Assembly (NCBI GenBank): GCA_020205615.1
Contig: CM035173.1
Location: 52,955,910 to 53,019,909, forward strand
DNA length: 64,000 bases
DNA from: Panax quinquefolius
Lineage: Eukaryota > Streptophyta > Magnoliopsida > Apiales > Araliaceae
Direction of reading: 5' to 3'
Under the pieces are notes generated by a model. It made no database searches and had not been told where the DNA came from. It saw nothing but the letters and a program-made list of their open reading frames with translations. Positions 1-10,614 of the stretch are shown here, one piece after another (position 1 is the stretch's first letter; every line of letters begins with the position of its first letter). Position numbers and translations under genes: made by a program.

Positions 1-843
1 TCATATTGAGCAAACAAATCATCATCAATGTTATGTTTCCTTATGAAATTATGGACTGCAAAGCAAGCGCTAACTATATCTCTTTGTACTGTAAAAGGGT
101 AAGGAGTCATTCGTTTCAAAATTGGGAATCTTACTTTCAACACACCATAAGCATGCTCGATAACATTTCTGAGTTGTGCATGAGCATAGTTGAATTTTTT
201 CTCTTTATTCAAAACGTGTCTGCGTTGAAAATCAGCTAACCAATACCTTGTATTGCGTATGGAGATAAAAATCCTCAAGTGTTTATGTATGCAGCATCAA
301 AAAGATAATATTTATCTGTAATTGAGACAAAAAATAATGATTTTTATTAATAACTTGAATGATAAAATTTTATGACAAAAATAAATAATAGTTGGAAATG
401 GTAAAAGAAATTGTAATATATACCCGGGGGGAGGAAATGGAAAACCATAAGATGGATCAAATGCAACTTCTTTTAGCACTCGTGAGTCATGCGCAATCAC
501 TTCCCATCCGGTCCAAAAAAATGTGAATATCATGTTAAAATCACATATTCCTAAAATATTTTGATAACATTCACCTCTTCCTCTTCCTCTTCCTCTATAA
601 CGCATTTGTTGACTAACGGAATAATTACATGTACAAGAGTACCATCTAATGCACCTACTGCACCCTGCATTAAAAAATTTAAAGTTCTCAAAGTATTTTA
701 TTGTATGGAATAAAAGAAAAAAAAGAAATTATATGCCACTTATCAAAAATATTTGTCGTAAAATTTTATGGTTCCCCGAAATATCGGGTTTTGGATCAAA
801 TGATGTAGGCACTATAATTTCTTTTGAAAACTCAATCATTCTG
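1..843 (-). pseudogene. PIF/Harbinger (HARBI1/ALP1-like) DDE nuclease relic, 3' part
   Basis: Read on the minus strand, this has the order of blocks of a plant PIF/Harbinger transposase nuclease, or of a domesticated ALP1-like relative. The blocks are FSKEII..PTSF (about 840-770), GALDGT (about 660-640), YRGRGRGRGECYQN..AHDSRVLKE..YGFPFPPPG (600-424), YYLFDAAY (about 310-290) and LRNVIEHAYGVLKVRFPILK (about 175-115). The three acidic positions expected of the DDE triad are present: Asp at 644-646, Asp at 296-298 and Glu at 155-157. A likely intron (donor GT at 423-422, acceptor AG at 317-316) sits where this family often has one, and a second may end near 665. Reading frames disagree across 605-610, at the 424/315 splice join and near 255-270, so it is broken as read. 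The N-terminal part is cut off by an LTR at 844, and the C-terminus runs off the left edge. Family assignment is firm; transposase versus domesticated gene cannot be decided. Confidence 0.8.
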
Positions 844-1478
844 TGTGACGTCCTCAAAATAGGTCCACACAACCCATTCTGAGTGGCCAAATATATGGTA
901 CAGAATTCAAATACAACTTCAATTATACAATTATCGTACAAAATACGACAACACATAGGTTGTGAATTTTAATACAAATATCGTCTCGTAGACAATATTC
1001 AAACTCAAATAAAATCCTCATTACAATTATTATCAAACTAGCTATTTTATAGAATAGTGAAGACTACTATAGTAACCATCTTGGACCATCACTCCATTCT
1101 TTAACTAGTCCAAGCTATATTCTCATTTCCTAAAGAGAACAATGAAAGAAAATGGTGAGCTCAACTAGCCCAATAAATAATATTATGACTAAGATAATGC
1201 AGAATAAATTATCATTAGTCCTTAATAGGGAAAAATCTGCTATAATATAATAGACAACAAGTTTTAGATCAACAAATGCAGCGAAAATAGCAATCCATTA
1301 GAAGAGTCAAGTAGAACATGATGTCTACTATCTTCTAGGATTTAAAAGTCTATCATCAATATTTTATCCCTATAACATCAAATGTAATATTATAATAATA
1401 TATTTGAATGAATATTTTATCGGAGATGATTCCATAGGAAAATATGCCAAACTTTCAACAAATGTTTCGTGCTAAAAT
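844..1478 (-). repeat. B-type LTR of reverse element B1, first part (3' LTR)
   Basis: It starts TGTGACGTCCTC, the reverse complement of a B-type LTR end, directly inside the Harbinger relic. It is interrupted at 1478 by element A and resumes at 13028. Compared with its sisters it lacks over 1 kb between about 1375 and 1385, a stretch that holds the promoter, the 14-bp minisatellite and the hairpin array in other copies. The reverse splice-acceptor-like segment (rc TTCTCTTTAG, about 1130) is retained. Confidence 0.8.
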
Positions 1479-3881
1479 TGTGAGACCCCAGATTTTATCA
1501 ATAAAGATTTAAATTTTGTCAAAATAATTTTTTAATACTATGGTGTAAATTTGAGATAATATTATAGTTGTGGGTAGTATTTATAAATTTTGCAAAGTAT
1601 CAAGTGGTTATATTATATTCGATTGGCCTGGGGAATATTGGTTTAGCAGGGAATATTCGTGCAATAACTACCAATCATTGGTGAACCCCACAATGTAATT
1701 ATTGTCGGATCGAGAAAACGACATAAAAATATTTTATTGAAATAACGGCGGAAGTTTTACCGTGGTTCTTTGTTGAACTACCGGTAGTAAAAAAAGTACG
1801 ATAATAAGTGTGGTTGCATAGTAGTTAACACGGTATTGATTATTGATGCTTTATGTGAGAAGTCACTCGGTTTGATTCCATTATTGCCGATTAATAATAT
1901 GAATTATTATAAGCGATAATGACGTTTTTGTTTTATTCAGTATTATTAACGTAATAAAAGCGTAAATATCTTTTATATAAAATAGAATACTTTATTAAAG
2001 TTATTCTATAAATAGAATATATTATATTTTATTATGCATAGTGTTGATAGTGTTTTGCATAGTGTTTTGCATAGTATTGCATAGTGTTTGCATAGTAAAA
2101 TGTTTTTATATAAATAGAATATATTGTATTTTATTTAAAAGATTTTTCTTTAAATATGGACCGTCGATTAAAGTAAATCAATCTGGACCGTTCATGGATT
2201 AGTTACTTATGCATTCCATTTTCCTATAAATAGAAGCTCATTCCTTCATTATTTTCTTACTTAATTCATTGAAACTCTAGAGAGAGAAATTATAGAGAGA
2301 AGCTATATAGAGAAAATTATAGAAAGAAGAAGAGTATTCTGCTACTTCACTACTTCTATATTGTTATTCTTTCTTCTTGAAGAGAACTTCTGTTATTCCA
2401 TTCATTATTATTTTGTTGGAATAACCTGTAAAAGTGGTATACCCTATACATAACCTGTATATGCGGCGATATCCTATACTTGGTGAAATCCTTATGTTAT
2501 TCCATTCTTATTTATTACATTGGAATAACTTTTGTATCTGTGATTTACTCTATACTTGGTGACATTCTTCTATTATTACATTGGAACATCACATGCGTGT
2601 GTTTTACTGGGACGGTTGGTTAAGATTTTATTATTCTGTTGGAACATCACATGCATGTGTTTTACAGGACTGGTTTAAATCTTTATCATTCTCATTGGAA
2701 TATCCTATTCATGTGTTTTACACCGGATCGGTTCCATCTTTATTATTACATTGGAACATCCATCAATTGTGAATTTCACGACTGGTTCCGTTATTATTAT
2801 TACATTGTTGAAAACACGTCCATGCAAGTAATCGCATGCGTGGTGATTTCTTTTGTTATTCCATTCTTTATTATACCCGGTTAGTTAAAACTTTGACTTC
2901 TATACTCCATGAAATTAGTAGAATATCCTCGATATTTGCGTTTCATCCAAAGATCTTTTCATGGAAATATTCTTACGATCATTCTTGAATTTTACTCTAC
3001 GAAAACGAAGATCGTGTTGATAATTTGACGTTAATAATTCATGGATTAAATAATTCTTGAACTTGTTTTATTGAATTATTATGTCATTGTCATCATCCTC
3101 ATGTTATATTATGTTTATTTTGGCTTACGTTCATAGATGAACTTAGTATGATTATGACCGAGGATCATTCGGTATAATCACGACTTGATATAAATGATGC
3201 GACAAAAAGTCCTCGATGGTCTGTAATGCGTTGATGGATAGTTTTTGGTATGATTATGACGGGGTGATTCGGTATAGTCGTAATGACCATTGATAATTTG
3301 ATGAAAATCCTTGACCAAGTGGTACGAGGGATGATTAGATGTGGTGGTTTATTTATTAAAGTGAGACTCAAATGATAAAAATTGATGAAAACCTTTTAAA
3401 ACCTAAAAGATAGTAGACTTTATTCTCTACTTAACTCTTTTAATGGGTTGCTTATTCAGCTATTAGATTAAAGGTTGTCTATTGTATTTTATCGGTTTAA
3501 CATCATGTTGAAGGCTAATGATAATTTATTCGCATTATCTTAGTCATAATATTTCTTCATTGGGCTAGTTGAGCTCACCCTTTCTTTCACTTTTTTCTCT
3601 TGAAATGAGAACGCGGGATTTGAGACGAGTCGGGAACGAAGTAATGGTCCAGAGGATAGCATTAGTAGTCCTCACTATTACGTGAAATAGTGTGATAATA
3701 GTGTAATGAGGACTCCTTTTGAGTTTGTATAATATCTAGTAGACAAAATTTGTATTCAAACTCTCACGGTTTATGTCGTATTGTACACAGCAGTTATATT
3801 AGTAAGTTGTATTTGAATTTATGTACCATGTAAGTGGCGACCCAAGATGGGTGACGTATACCTAATTTTGGGGGCGTCACA
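1479..3881 (+). repeat. Element A 5' LTR
   Basis: Begins TGTGAGACCCC and ends GGGGCGTCACA. A TATA box (TATAAATA, 2225-2232) lies in front of the presumed transcript start, followed by a GA-rich leader. The stretch that carries the splice donor in its partner LTR (near 11490) is missing here by a small deletion. It holds hairpin-prone repeats such as TGATTATGACCG (3149-3160) paired with CGGTATAATCA (3170-3180). Confidence 0.92.
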
Positions 3882-3883
3882 AC

Positions 3884-3895
3884 AGTAATAGAGCT
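3884..3895 (+). other. Degenerate tRNA-iMet primer binding site of element A
   Basis: Two bases after the LTR, 'cagtaatagagc' takes the place of TGGTATCAGAGC, the complement of the initiator tRNA-Met 3' end. It is followed by the same 'ttaggg' as in element H. The match is partial, so it may no longer prime. Confidence 0.65.
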
Positions 3896-4094
3896 TAGGG
3901 ATATGATCCTGGCTAAGATGTGAGAATAGTACTAGGAGGGAGAGGCGGAATTTCCTTCGCTAGTATGACCTACCTAAATTTATTTGGTATTTAATTGGTC
4001 GGTCGAGTATAGGGATAATATTTGATATATTAATTAACCCCTTGTGTTGTGGCGGTGTTTGGAAATGGCAATTTGAAAATATTCATAATGGAGT

Positions 4095-4800
4095 GAATGT
4101 GACCGTTGTGACACCTTTAATCACTAATCGAGGTTAATGCGATTAAGGTCGGAGACGAGGAACAAATTAGAGATATCCACGTAGTAAATGAAGAACTAAT
4201 TGTTGCATTTTGAGCTAGTTGCAGAGGTAGCAAATTTGAAAGTGAGGAAGAAGATGAAGAAGAGGAAGAAGAGGAACCCGAGGAGAATTGGTTAGAAGAA
4301 ATTTATGATCAAAACTTAGAATTACAAAATCGTGTTCGTGAGCTAGAAGAACAAAAGTTGAAAGAACAAAACGGTCGTGGAACAAAGGATACAACAATTC
4401 AAAATTGGTTTACCCGATATGTGATGCTCGAACAAAATCACGCTTTGGCGGGGTGTAAGATATTAAAGTTGGAATCGAGAATTTAAAAATCAAAGATCAT
4501 TTGAAAGAAGAAACAATGAATGAAGGAGAATAGGCGATGCATGGGTAAAAGGCGCACAACGCGTTGATAGTGTAGAAAAAGACGTTCGATCGATAAAGCG
4601 AAATAGATGAAATGGACTTTGCTTTTGGACAATGAATTGGGAGAACCCAACATCAATTCGGAATTACCACAATGCATAGCGGTCAACCCGAATTCGATAT
4701 GGATCGGAGAATAATGATTCAAATCATGGATCGGGAATGTGAAGAAGCACTTAAGGGTGGAATGTACCCTATAGTAAAGTCAAACTTCATTAATTTAAGC
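4095..4800 (+). pseudogene. Gag remnant of element A
   Basis: Translation gives an acidic Glu-run, then LEEIYDQNLELQNRVRELEEQ and TIQNWFTRYVMLEQ, closely matching the gag of element H (39405-39755). The charged, leucine-spaced stretch looks like a coiled coil. Frameshifts and stops divide it, and no zinc knuckle follows. In a working element Gag forms the cytoplasmic particle that packages the RNA; this copy cannot encode one. Identity rests on the match to H and on its position just after the primer site. Confidence 0.7.
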
Positions 4801-4814
4801 GAGGCGTTTGTTTG

Positions 4815-5559
4815 AAAACCGAACGAAGTTATTACAGGTAAATTAATTATTGCGAAGTCTATACTTTATTCAATACAAGTTCTACCCACTCTTTTATTCT
4901 ACCTAGTTGTGTTCAATGTTTAAATTTGACTCGAAAAAAAATTAGACTTTGATTTATCTATTGAAACTTCGTTGGGAGAAACCTTCGTTACCTCCTTCAT
5001 TTATTAATCTTGTTGTTTCAAATAAACACTTTCACGATCTTATATCTTTAAAATTCTTGCCTTTGAGGTAATTTTTGAAAACGATTGATTAACTACTTAT
5101 TATTCTTTTTGTAAGGTTGTTAGCTTTCATATTCCTAACCAACTTTATTATCTAATTCAAAGTAACCAAACCCTAAAGTTAATCTTTGTTATATCAAGCC
5201 ATAAGTAAAGAGCCCCGATCCTTTTCGTTGTTGACTTCCTTGTGTGGAATGCATCAAGTCGGACTTTTCGTAAGCGACATCGTGAATGAAGATGGCAAGT
5301 TTATAGGTATCATTGTGAGGTCTTTATCTAGGTTAAGGGATAGAAGTCACAATTGGTATTAATGTAACGTCTTATCCAAGTCTTGGATAAAGAGTAGCGA
5401 TTTTGAATGATATTTCTATCATTAATAAATTTCTCGACGTATTCTTGAAGATTTCCTAGCCTACCTAGGCGTGAAATCGAATTTTGTATTGACCCAAAGT
5501 CAAAAACCCATTTCTTAAACCCTCAAATAATTCTTCAACTAAAATGAGCAGTTTACGTG
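4815..5559 (+). pseudogene. Protease / RT N-terminal remnant of element A, rearranged
   Basis: NEVITGKLII (about 4825-4850) and LDFDLSIETSLGETFVTS (about 4940-4995) match the region around the retropepsin domain in element E, although the active-site loop itself is absent. RT-flanking pieces then appear in a disturbed order. The segment equivalent to PEPLSGDFLCGMH (about 5210-5265) precedes the segment equivalent to SEFSDVFPEEF..TKPIS (about 5395-5515), the reverse of the order in element H. Two imperfect copies of a short 'gtgaggtcttatccaagt'-like stretch (about 5315-5395) lie between them. No RT catalytic motif is left. A local duplication with deletion would explain it. Confidence 0.65.
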
Positions 5560-6109
5560 GTTTATGTGGCGCCCCAAAATAGGTATACATCACCTATACG
5601 AGTTGTCAATACATGGTATGCGAAACAACTACAACTTTATTATTACAACAAGAAAGCGTGAGTTTGAATACAAATATTATCTTACAGACAATATCTATAC
5701 TCAAATAAATCCTCATCACATTTATTGATACATTATTTTACAAAAATGGTGAGGACTACTAAACAATCCTTTCTAAAACCTTCATTCCATACCCAGACTG
5801 CGTACATCGCTATATTATTCTCGCCTCACGAGAAAAATGGAACAAAAAGGAAAAGGGTGAGCTCAACTAGCTCAATAAAAAGAATATTATGACTAAGATA
5901 ATATACAACAAATTATCGTTAGTCTTCAACGTGGAAAAATATAATAGAATCTGATAGACAACAAATTTTAAATCAATATTCGCAATGAAATAATAATTCA
6001 TTAGAAGAGTTAAGTAGAGAATGCAAACTACTATCTTCTATGTATGAATTTAAAAGTTCATCGTCTCATCTTTTATCCACTGTAACATCAATCAATATAC
6101 ATACGGAAT

Positions 6110-6300
6110 CAAATATTCATCTTTGCACTCTGAGCCAAAGATATTCATCGATTAGTCATATTCATTTAAACACTGTTCATCTTTGCACTACGGGCCAAAG
6201 ATATTCTTCAGAAATCATTCATCTTTACTTTCTGCCAAAGATATTCTTAAGAAATCATTCATCTTTGCACTACAGGCCAAAGATATTCCATAATATCATC
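6110..6300 (-). repeat. Hairpin-unit array (4 units)
   Basis: Four spaced copies of 'catctttgcac..gccaaagatattc'. Each holds ATCTTTG and CAAAGAT as inverted arms around a loop of about nine bases. The same unit recurs in most B-type LTRs of the window. Confidence 0.85.
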
Positions 6301-6637
6301 ATTTAAGACTGAGGATGATGAAAAATATTTTTTTTAAAGAAACGAATCCAGTGAAACAAAATGACAAGGATTAAGGATTAAGGATTCGTACTTGGTTTTA
6401 TCCACATCCAAAAATACCTCAAAAATAATCATAGTGGTGTAAAATTCAAGAATGATCAAAACATGGATACAATCTGAGTTAGTATCCAGAATAGATGTTT
6501 TGGACGAAAAGAAGAAATTTTATTTTTGAATTGAATAGTACCGTATACGTGAATAGTCAGTATCGTGAATAGTCAAGTATCGTGAATAGTAACTCCGACA
6601 CCAAAAGATAGAAATTCCACAAAAACATCTTCACGCT

Positions 6638-6791
6638 TCATGAATAGTACTCGTGAATAGTAACTCGTGAATAGTAACTCATGAATAGTAACTCGTGAAT
6701 AGTAACTCATAAATAGTAACCCATGAATAGTAACCCATGAATAGTAACTCGTGAATAGTAACTCATAAATAGTAACCCATGAATAGTAACC
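6638..6791. repeat. 14-bp minisatellite, unit near CGTGAATAGTAACT
   Basis: Eleven copies of (g/a)aatagt follow each other at an exact 14-bp step from 6642 to 6788. Three looser copies lie at 6551, 6567 and 6583. Shorter versions occur at the same place in the LTRs near 42440-42645, 55690-55745 and 62985-63050. Confidence 0.9.
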
Positions 6792-8423
6792 CCGACATGA
6801 AAAAGTTCCAAATTTGATAAAAACTTCAGATCAACATTTCAGTATAATGATATTGAAGAAATAATATCATTACGAAAAAAATAATATCCCTTACCTCGAA
6901 AGATCAAGATTTAGCTAGATTTAGAATCTGGGTATAGTCTTTGAAGGAACTTCGCACCGTCTAGCAATACTCAAAGTATACTCAAAATACTCACAAGAAT
7001 CGCTCGATAATATAGAGAGAAAACTTGATTTCGGTGTGATTTTCAATTCTAACCTAAGCACCTATTTATGAAATCGCTTAGAACACCAAAGCGAAAATTT
7101 AATAAATTAATATATATATATATCAAATTCATACGCCAACCTTAGAATTCAGATCCTAGCATTTCCCACATGCCACCTTCTAGAAAAGTAAGAAAAAAAC
7201 GTTTTCATAAAATAAATAATTAAAACTTTCAAAAAATCAATTATTTTGAACTTGAACTTCAATAATTCATAATAAATAGCCTTTTCATCGGAAAATTCGA
7301 ATCTCGCTAGTTTTTATAGGAATTTCAATTCTCTACAACTTTGCGAGAAGAAAGTTTTTCCAAATTCCAAATAGAAATTGGAAGAAATCCACAAAGCGGG
7401 TGATTTTATAAATTTATTATCAAATTTCGGTCTAATAAATGGGGTCCACCAACATGTTTAACATGTTTTAAACATTTATTGCAACAAAAATACTCTTCCT
7501 CCTCGTATACTCATATATCCCACATTCGTTGTAAAAAATATCACCGTTAATATATTATTAAAATAATATATTTAAATGAATTATTTTATCGAGAAAAAGA
7601 TAAAATTTCAATTTTCAACAATTGTCACTATAAAATTTTCTCCATCTATATCCACATAAAATCAATATTTTTCTCATCATATGAATCAATAATTAATTAT
7701 TCATATATAATATTATAGAATCACAATATTGACAACCAGGCGGTTCCAGGAAAGGGGCTTTTCAATAAAATTTCTTCTTCTTGGTGGCGCCTTGATTAGG
7801 TGACCAAACCTCTCCTTAAGACAGAACTTTCTAGACATTGCCAATAATGTTATCTAATAATATTATTCGGATAATATGAATTATTAGCTTCGATAATGAA
7901 AAATCTTGTGTAATGACAATTATTGAAATAATGACAATATAAAATATCAACACATGCAATTATTAACTCGATAAAATTTGAGCGATAATTATCGTAACCA
8001 TTATTGAGTAGTGCCTTCTTACGTAAGAATCAATAATTGGTGCAATCCGTAATGCATTTGCTTCAACAACGCGTATTAGTGTGTTTTAACCAAGGGTATT
8101 CCAACAAAGATAACTTGGCAACAACTACGCCAGTTATTTAAAACAACTCATATTTGTCGTTTTCTTCATCCAATCGCTTTTAGTTATGGGGCCCCACACA
8201 CATGGTTCGCTTGTGGTAAATACGAATATTCCCCGACGATGCGAATATTCTACGACCAAACGAATATTTAAAACAACAATGAATATTTTATAACCACTTG
8301 CTTATTTTGAAATATTTGCGTATTTAACCCTTAACTATCCACATTAATCAAATCAACCCTTACTATTTCAAAATAATAAATAAAGGAAATTCCTTTTTAT
8401 TTAAAAATTTTGGGGTCTTACTG

Positions 8424-10535
8424 GTTTATGATGAAAGTCATAATAAAAGCATTGGAATAATGAAAATCATGGGTATATGAAGTATTAGTAAGTTTTATGA
8501 TGAGTTATGTTGGTTAGTATGTGAAAACATGAAAGTTTCTTAGAAATCACAAAGAGTTGAAAATCGATTTTTGGTGAAAAGCGTAACATGAAATTCAATT
8601 GACTATATCTCTTATTATATTTTGAATTTTTGAATGTGGTCAAGTCCTAGAGTTAGATCTATGAGTTACCTAACTAATCCAAGTGGAATTACTGGAAAAG
8701 GTGTTGTAGATTTTGTGGGGACTGATTTTTAGCAAAGGAGGCCAAAGCTGTAAATTCGAAAATGCTACGCCCAGAAACTTTAAGGGACTGTTTGCCACTT
8801 AAATTATGAAAAAATTCTGGCCTTTAGGGACATGAAGGTATATGGTATAAAGTATCTCCTGTCCAAAAATGAGCTCATTCGACTTAAAATGAGCAAGTTA
8901 TGACTCTTTCAATATTTAAGTTTTTCGAAATAAAAACGCTATAACTTAGGAGTTCTATAACTCAGATGACCATGAAATTTAAACTAGAAGCTCATGTTAA
9001 CATGTGTAAGGTCCTGCCAAGATTTGGAAATTTTGGAGTTAAACTTGAGGTAGCTAATTTCTTAAGGAATTAATTAGAAATTGATTTTGAAAAATAGTAA
9101 ATGAATTTTAAAAATTCGAGAAAAATATATTTTCATTATGGGACTATATTATGCTAAATCCAGAAAAGAAATATTTTTGGGACTAATTTGGTATTTTTCA
9201 TGAAAATAGTTTAATTACTGAACATATGAGTTAAATATGTTATGTGAAGTAACAAAGTTGAAAATATGATTTTATGGCTAGAGAATCCTATATAGAGTAT
9301 ATGCATATTTTTTTTTGATGAGGATTTATATTTTATGAGTATGGCATTTTGAATGATTAAATGCATTATATGGTAAAGCGTAAACAATTGAGATAAATTG
9401 TTTTAAATTTAAGAAGTGATTAAAATATTATTATAATATTAATGTTATTAGATTATGAGATTATTAAGTGATTGATAACATGGGGATATTCTTGAATTAC
9501 GGATAAATTATATTATAAATGTTTAATATTTATCCTTTATCTCATTTGATTGATTCTTTATATCATTATCCTCGTGTTTATATTATGTTGAAAGTCATAC
9601 GTGGCTTTGTAGTGCATAGATGGACTTGGTATGATTATGACCACGGATTATTGGGTATAATCATAGCTTAGTAATTGAATACACAATTATCTTTGGTAGT
9701 AGTGCATGGATAATTTGTGGTCGTGATACTTAATGAATACACAATTATCTTTGGTAGTAGTGCATGGATAATTTGTGGTCGTGATCTTAATGAATACACA
9801 ATTATCTTTGGTAGTAGTGCATGGATAATTTGTGGTCGTGATCTTAATGAATACACAATTATCTTTGGTAGTAGTGCATGGATAATTTGTGGTCGTGATC
9901 TTAATGAATACACAATTATCTTTTGGTAGTAGTGCATGGATAATTTGTGGTCGTGATATTAATGAATACACAATTATCTTTGGTAGTAGTGCATGGATAA
10001 TTTGTGGTCGTGGATCTTAATGAATACACAATTATCTTTGGTAGTAGTGCATGGATAATTTGTGGTCGTGATACTAATGAATACACGATTATCTTTGGTA
10101 GTAGTGCATGGATAATTCGTGGTCGTGATCTTAATGAATATCCTTGGCACCGTAGTGCGGGGATGATTCGATGATATGGATTAATTATTGAAATTTGAGT
10201 CTCGTGATGAAATATTAATTCATGGATGTGGTAAAAGTCATCTCGGGTAGTAGTGCATTGATAGACTTGGTATGATTATGACCACGGATTATTCGGTATA
10301 ATCATGGTCAGTAATTGAAAACACGAATATCCTTAGCCGTTGAGTGCATGGATAATTCATGGTTGTGATCTTATTAATTTGAGTCTCGGTATTATTGGTT
10401 TTACGATTATATATCTTTGGCACATAGTGCAAAGATGAATTGTTAATAAATATCTTTGGCACCGTAGTAGTAAAGATGAATTGATATCTTTGGCGGGATT
10501 GCAAAGATAAACTTAATATTTTCAACGATAAAGGT
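8424..10535 (+). repeat. LTR-leader-like segment within element A
   Basis: An AT-rich stretch without a gene. Parts match, in reverse complement, the 28600-29300 portion of the solo LTR at 26789-30697 (for example around 'ttcgagaaaaatatattttc' at about 9115). It ends in arrays of the ATCTTTG hairpin unit. It lacks LTR ends, so it is a fragment captured into, or left in, the internal region of element A. The left limit is set by the flank of the solo LTR and may lie further left. Confidence 0.6.
9677..10135 (+). repeat. Tandem array, 8 units of 57-58 bp
   Basis: Units start at 9677, 9735, 9792, 9849, 9906, 9964, 10022 and 10079 and are nearly identical. Each contains ATTATCTTTGGTAGTAGTGC followed by ATGGATAAT, a variant of the hairpin unit with ATTATC/GATAAT arms. 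Because 57 is 19 codons, frames stay open on both strands, which creates spurious ORFs. Further looser units continue to about 10520. Confidence 0.95.
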
Positions 10536-10614
10536 ATTCAAGGTATCCTCACCTCTTTATCATATCAGGTACGTACCCTAATTTCGAGGGTGAAATTCCA
10601 TAAGGAGGGGAGAT
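10536..10614 (+). other. 3' end of element A internal region with polypurine tract
   Basis: The last bases of the pol tail (equivalent to RYPHLF and the codons after it in element H) lead into 'aaggagggga' just before the 3' LTR. This purine run is the plus-strand primer of LTR retrotransposons. Confidence 0.8.

Larger units (their letters stand above)
5565..8423 (-). repeat. Solo LTR, B type, reverse, inside element A
   Basis: On the plus strand it runs from TGTGGCGCCCC to GGGGTCTTACTG (the terminal CA is mutated). The duplicated target GTTTA is present at 5560-5564 and 8424-8428, so it came from an insertion that later lost its internal region by LTR-LTR recombination. Within it, reading in transcription direction, are a weakened TATA (7063-7070), a splice-donor-like GAG|GTAAGG (boundary about 6894), a 14-bp minisatellite and four hairpin units. 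The copy at 41469-44264 is a very close sister. Confidence 0.92.

Noticed and set aside
9668..9971. Overlapping open frames of 70-94 codons on both strands
   Set aside because: They follow from the 57-bp (19-codon) repeat and encode a repeated peptide in several frames; not genes.
9650..10520. CRISPR-like array of regularly spaced repeats
   Set aside because: Units are contiguous tandem repeats without unique spacers, in a plant retrotransposon.
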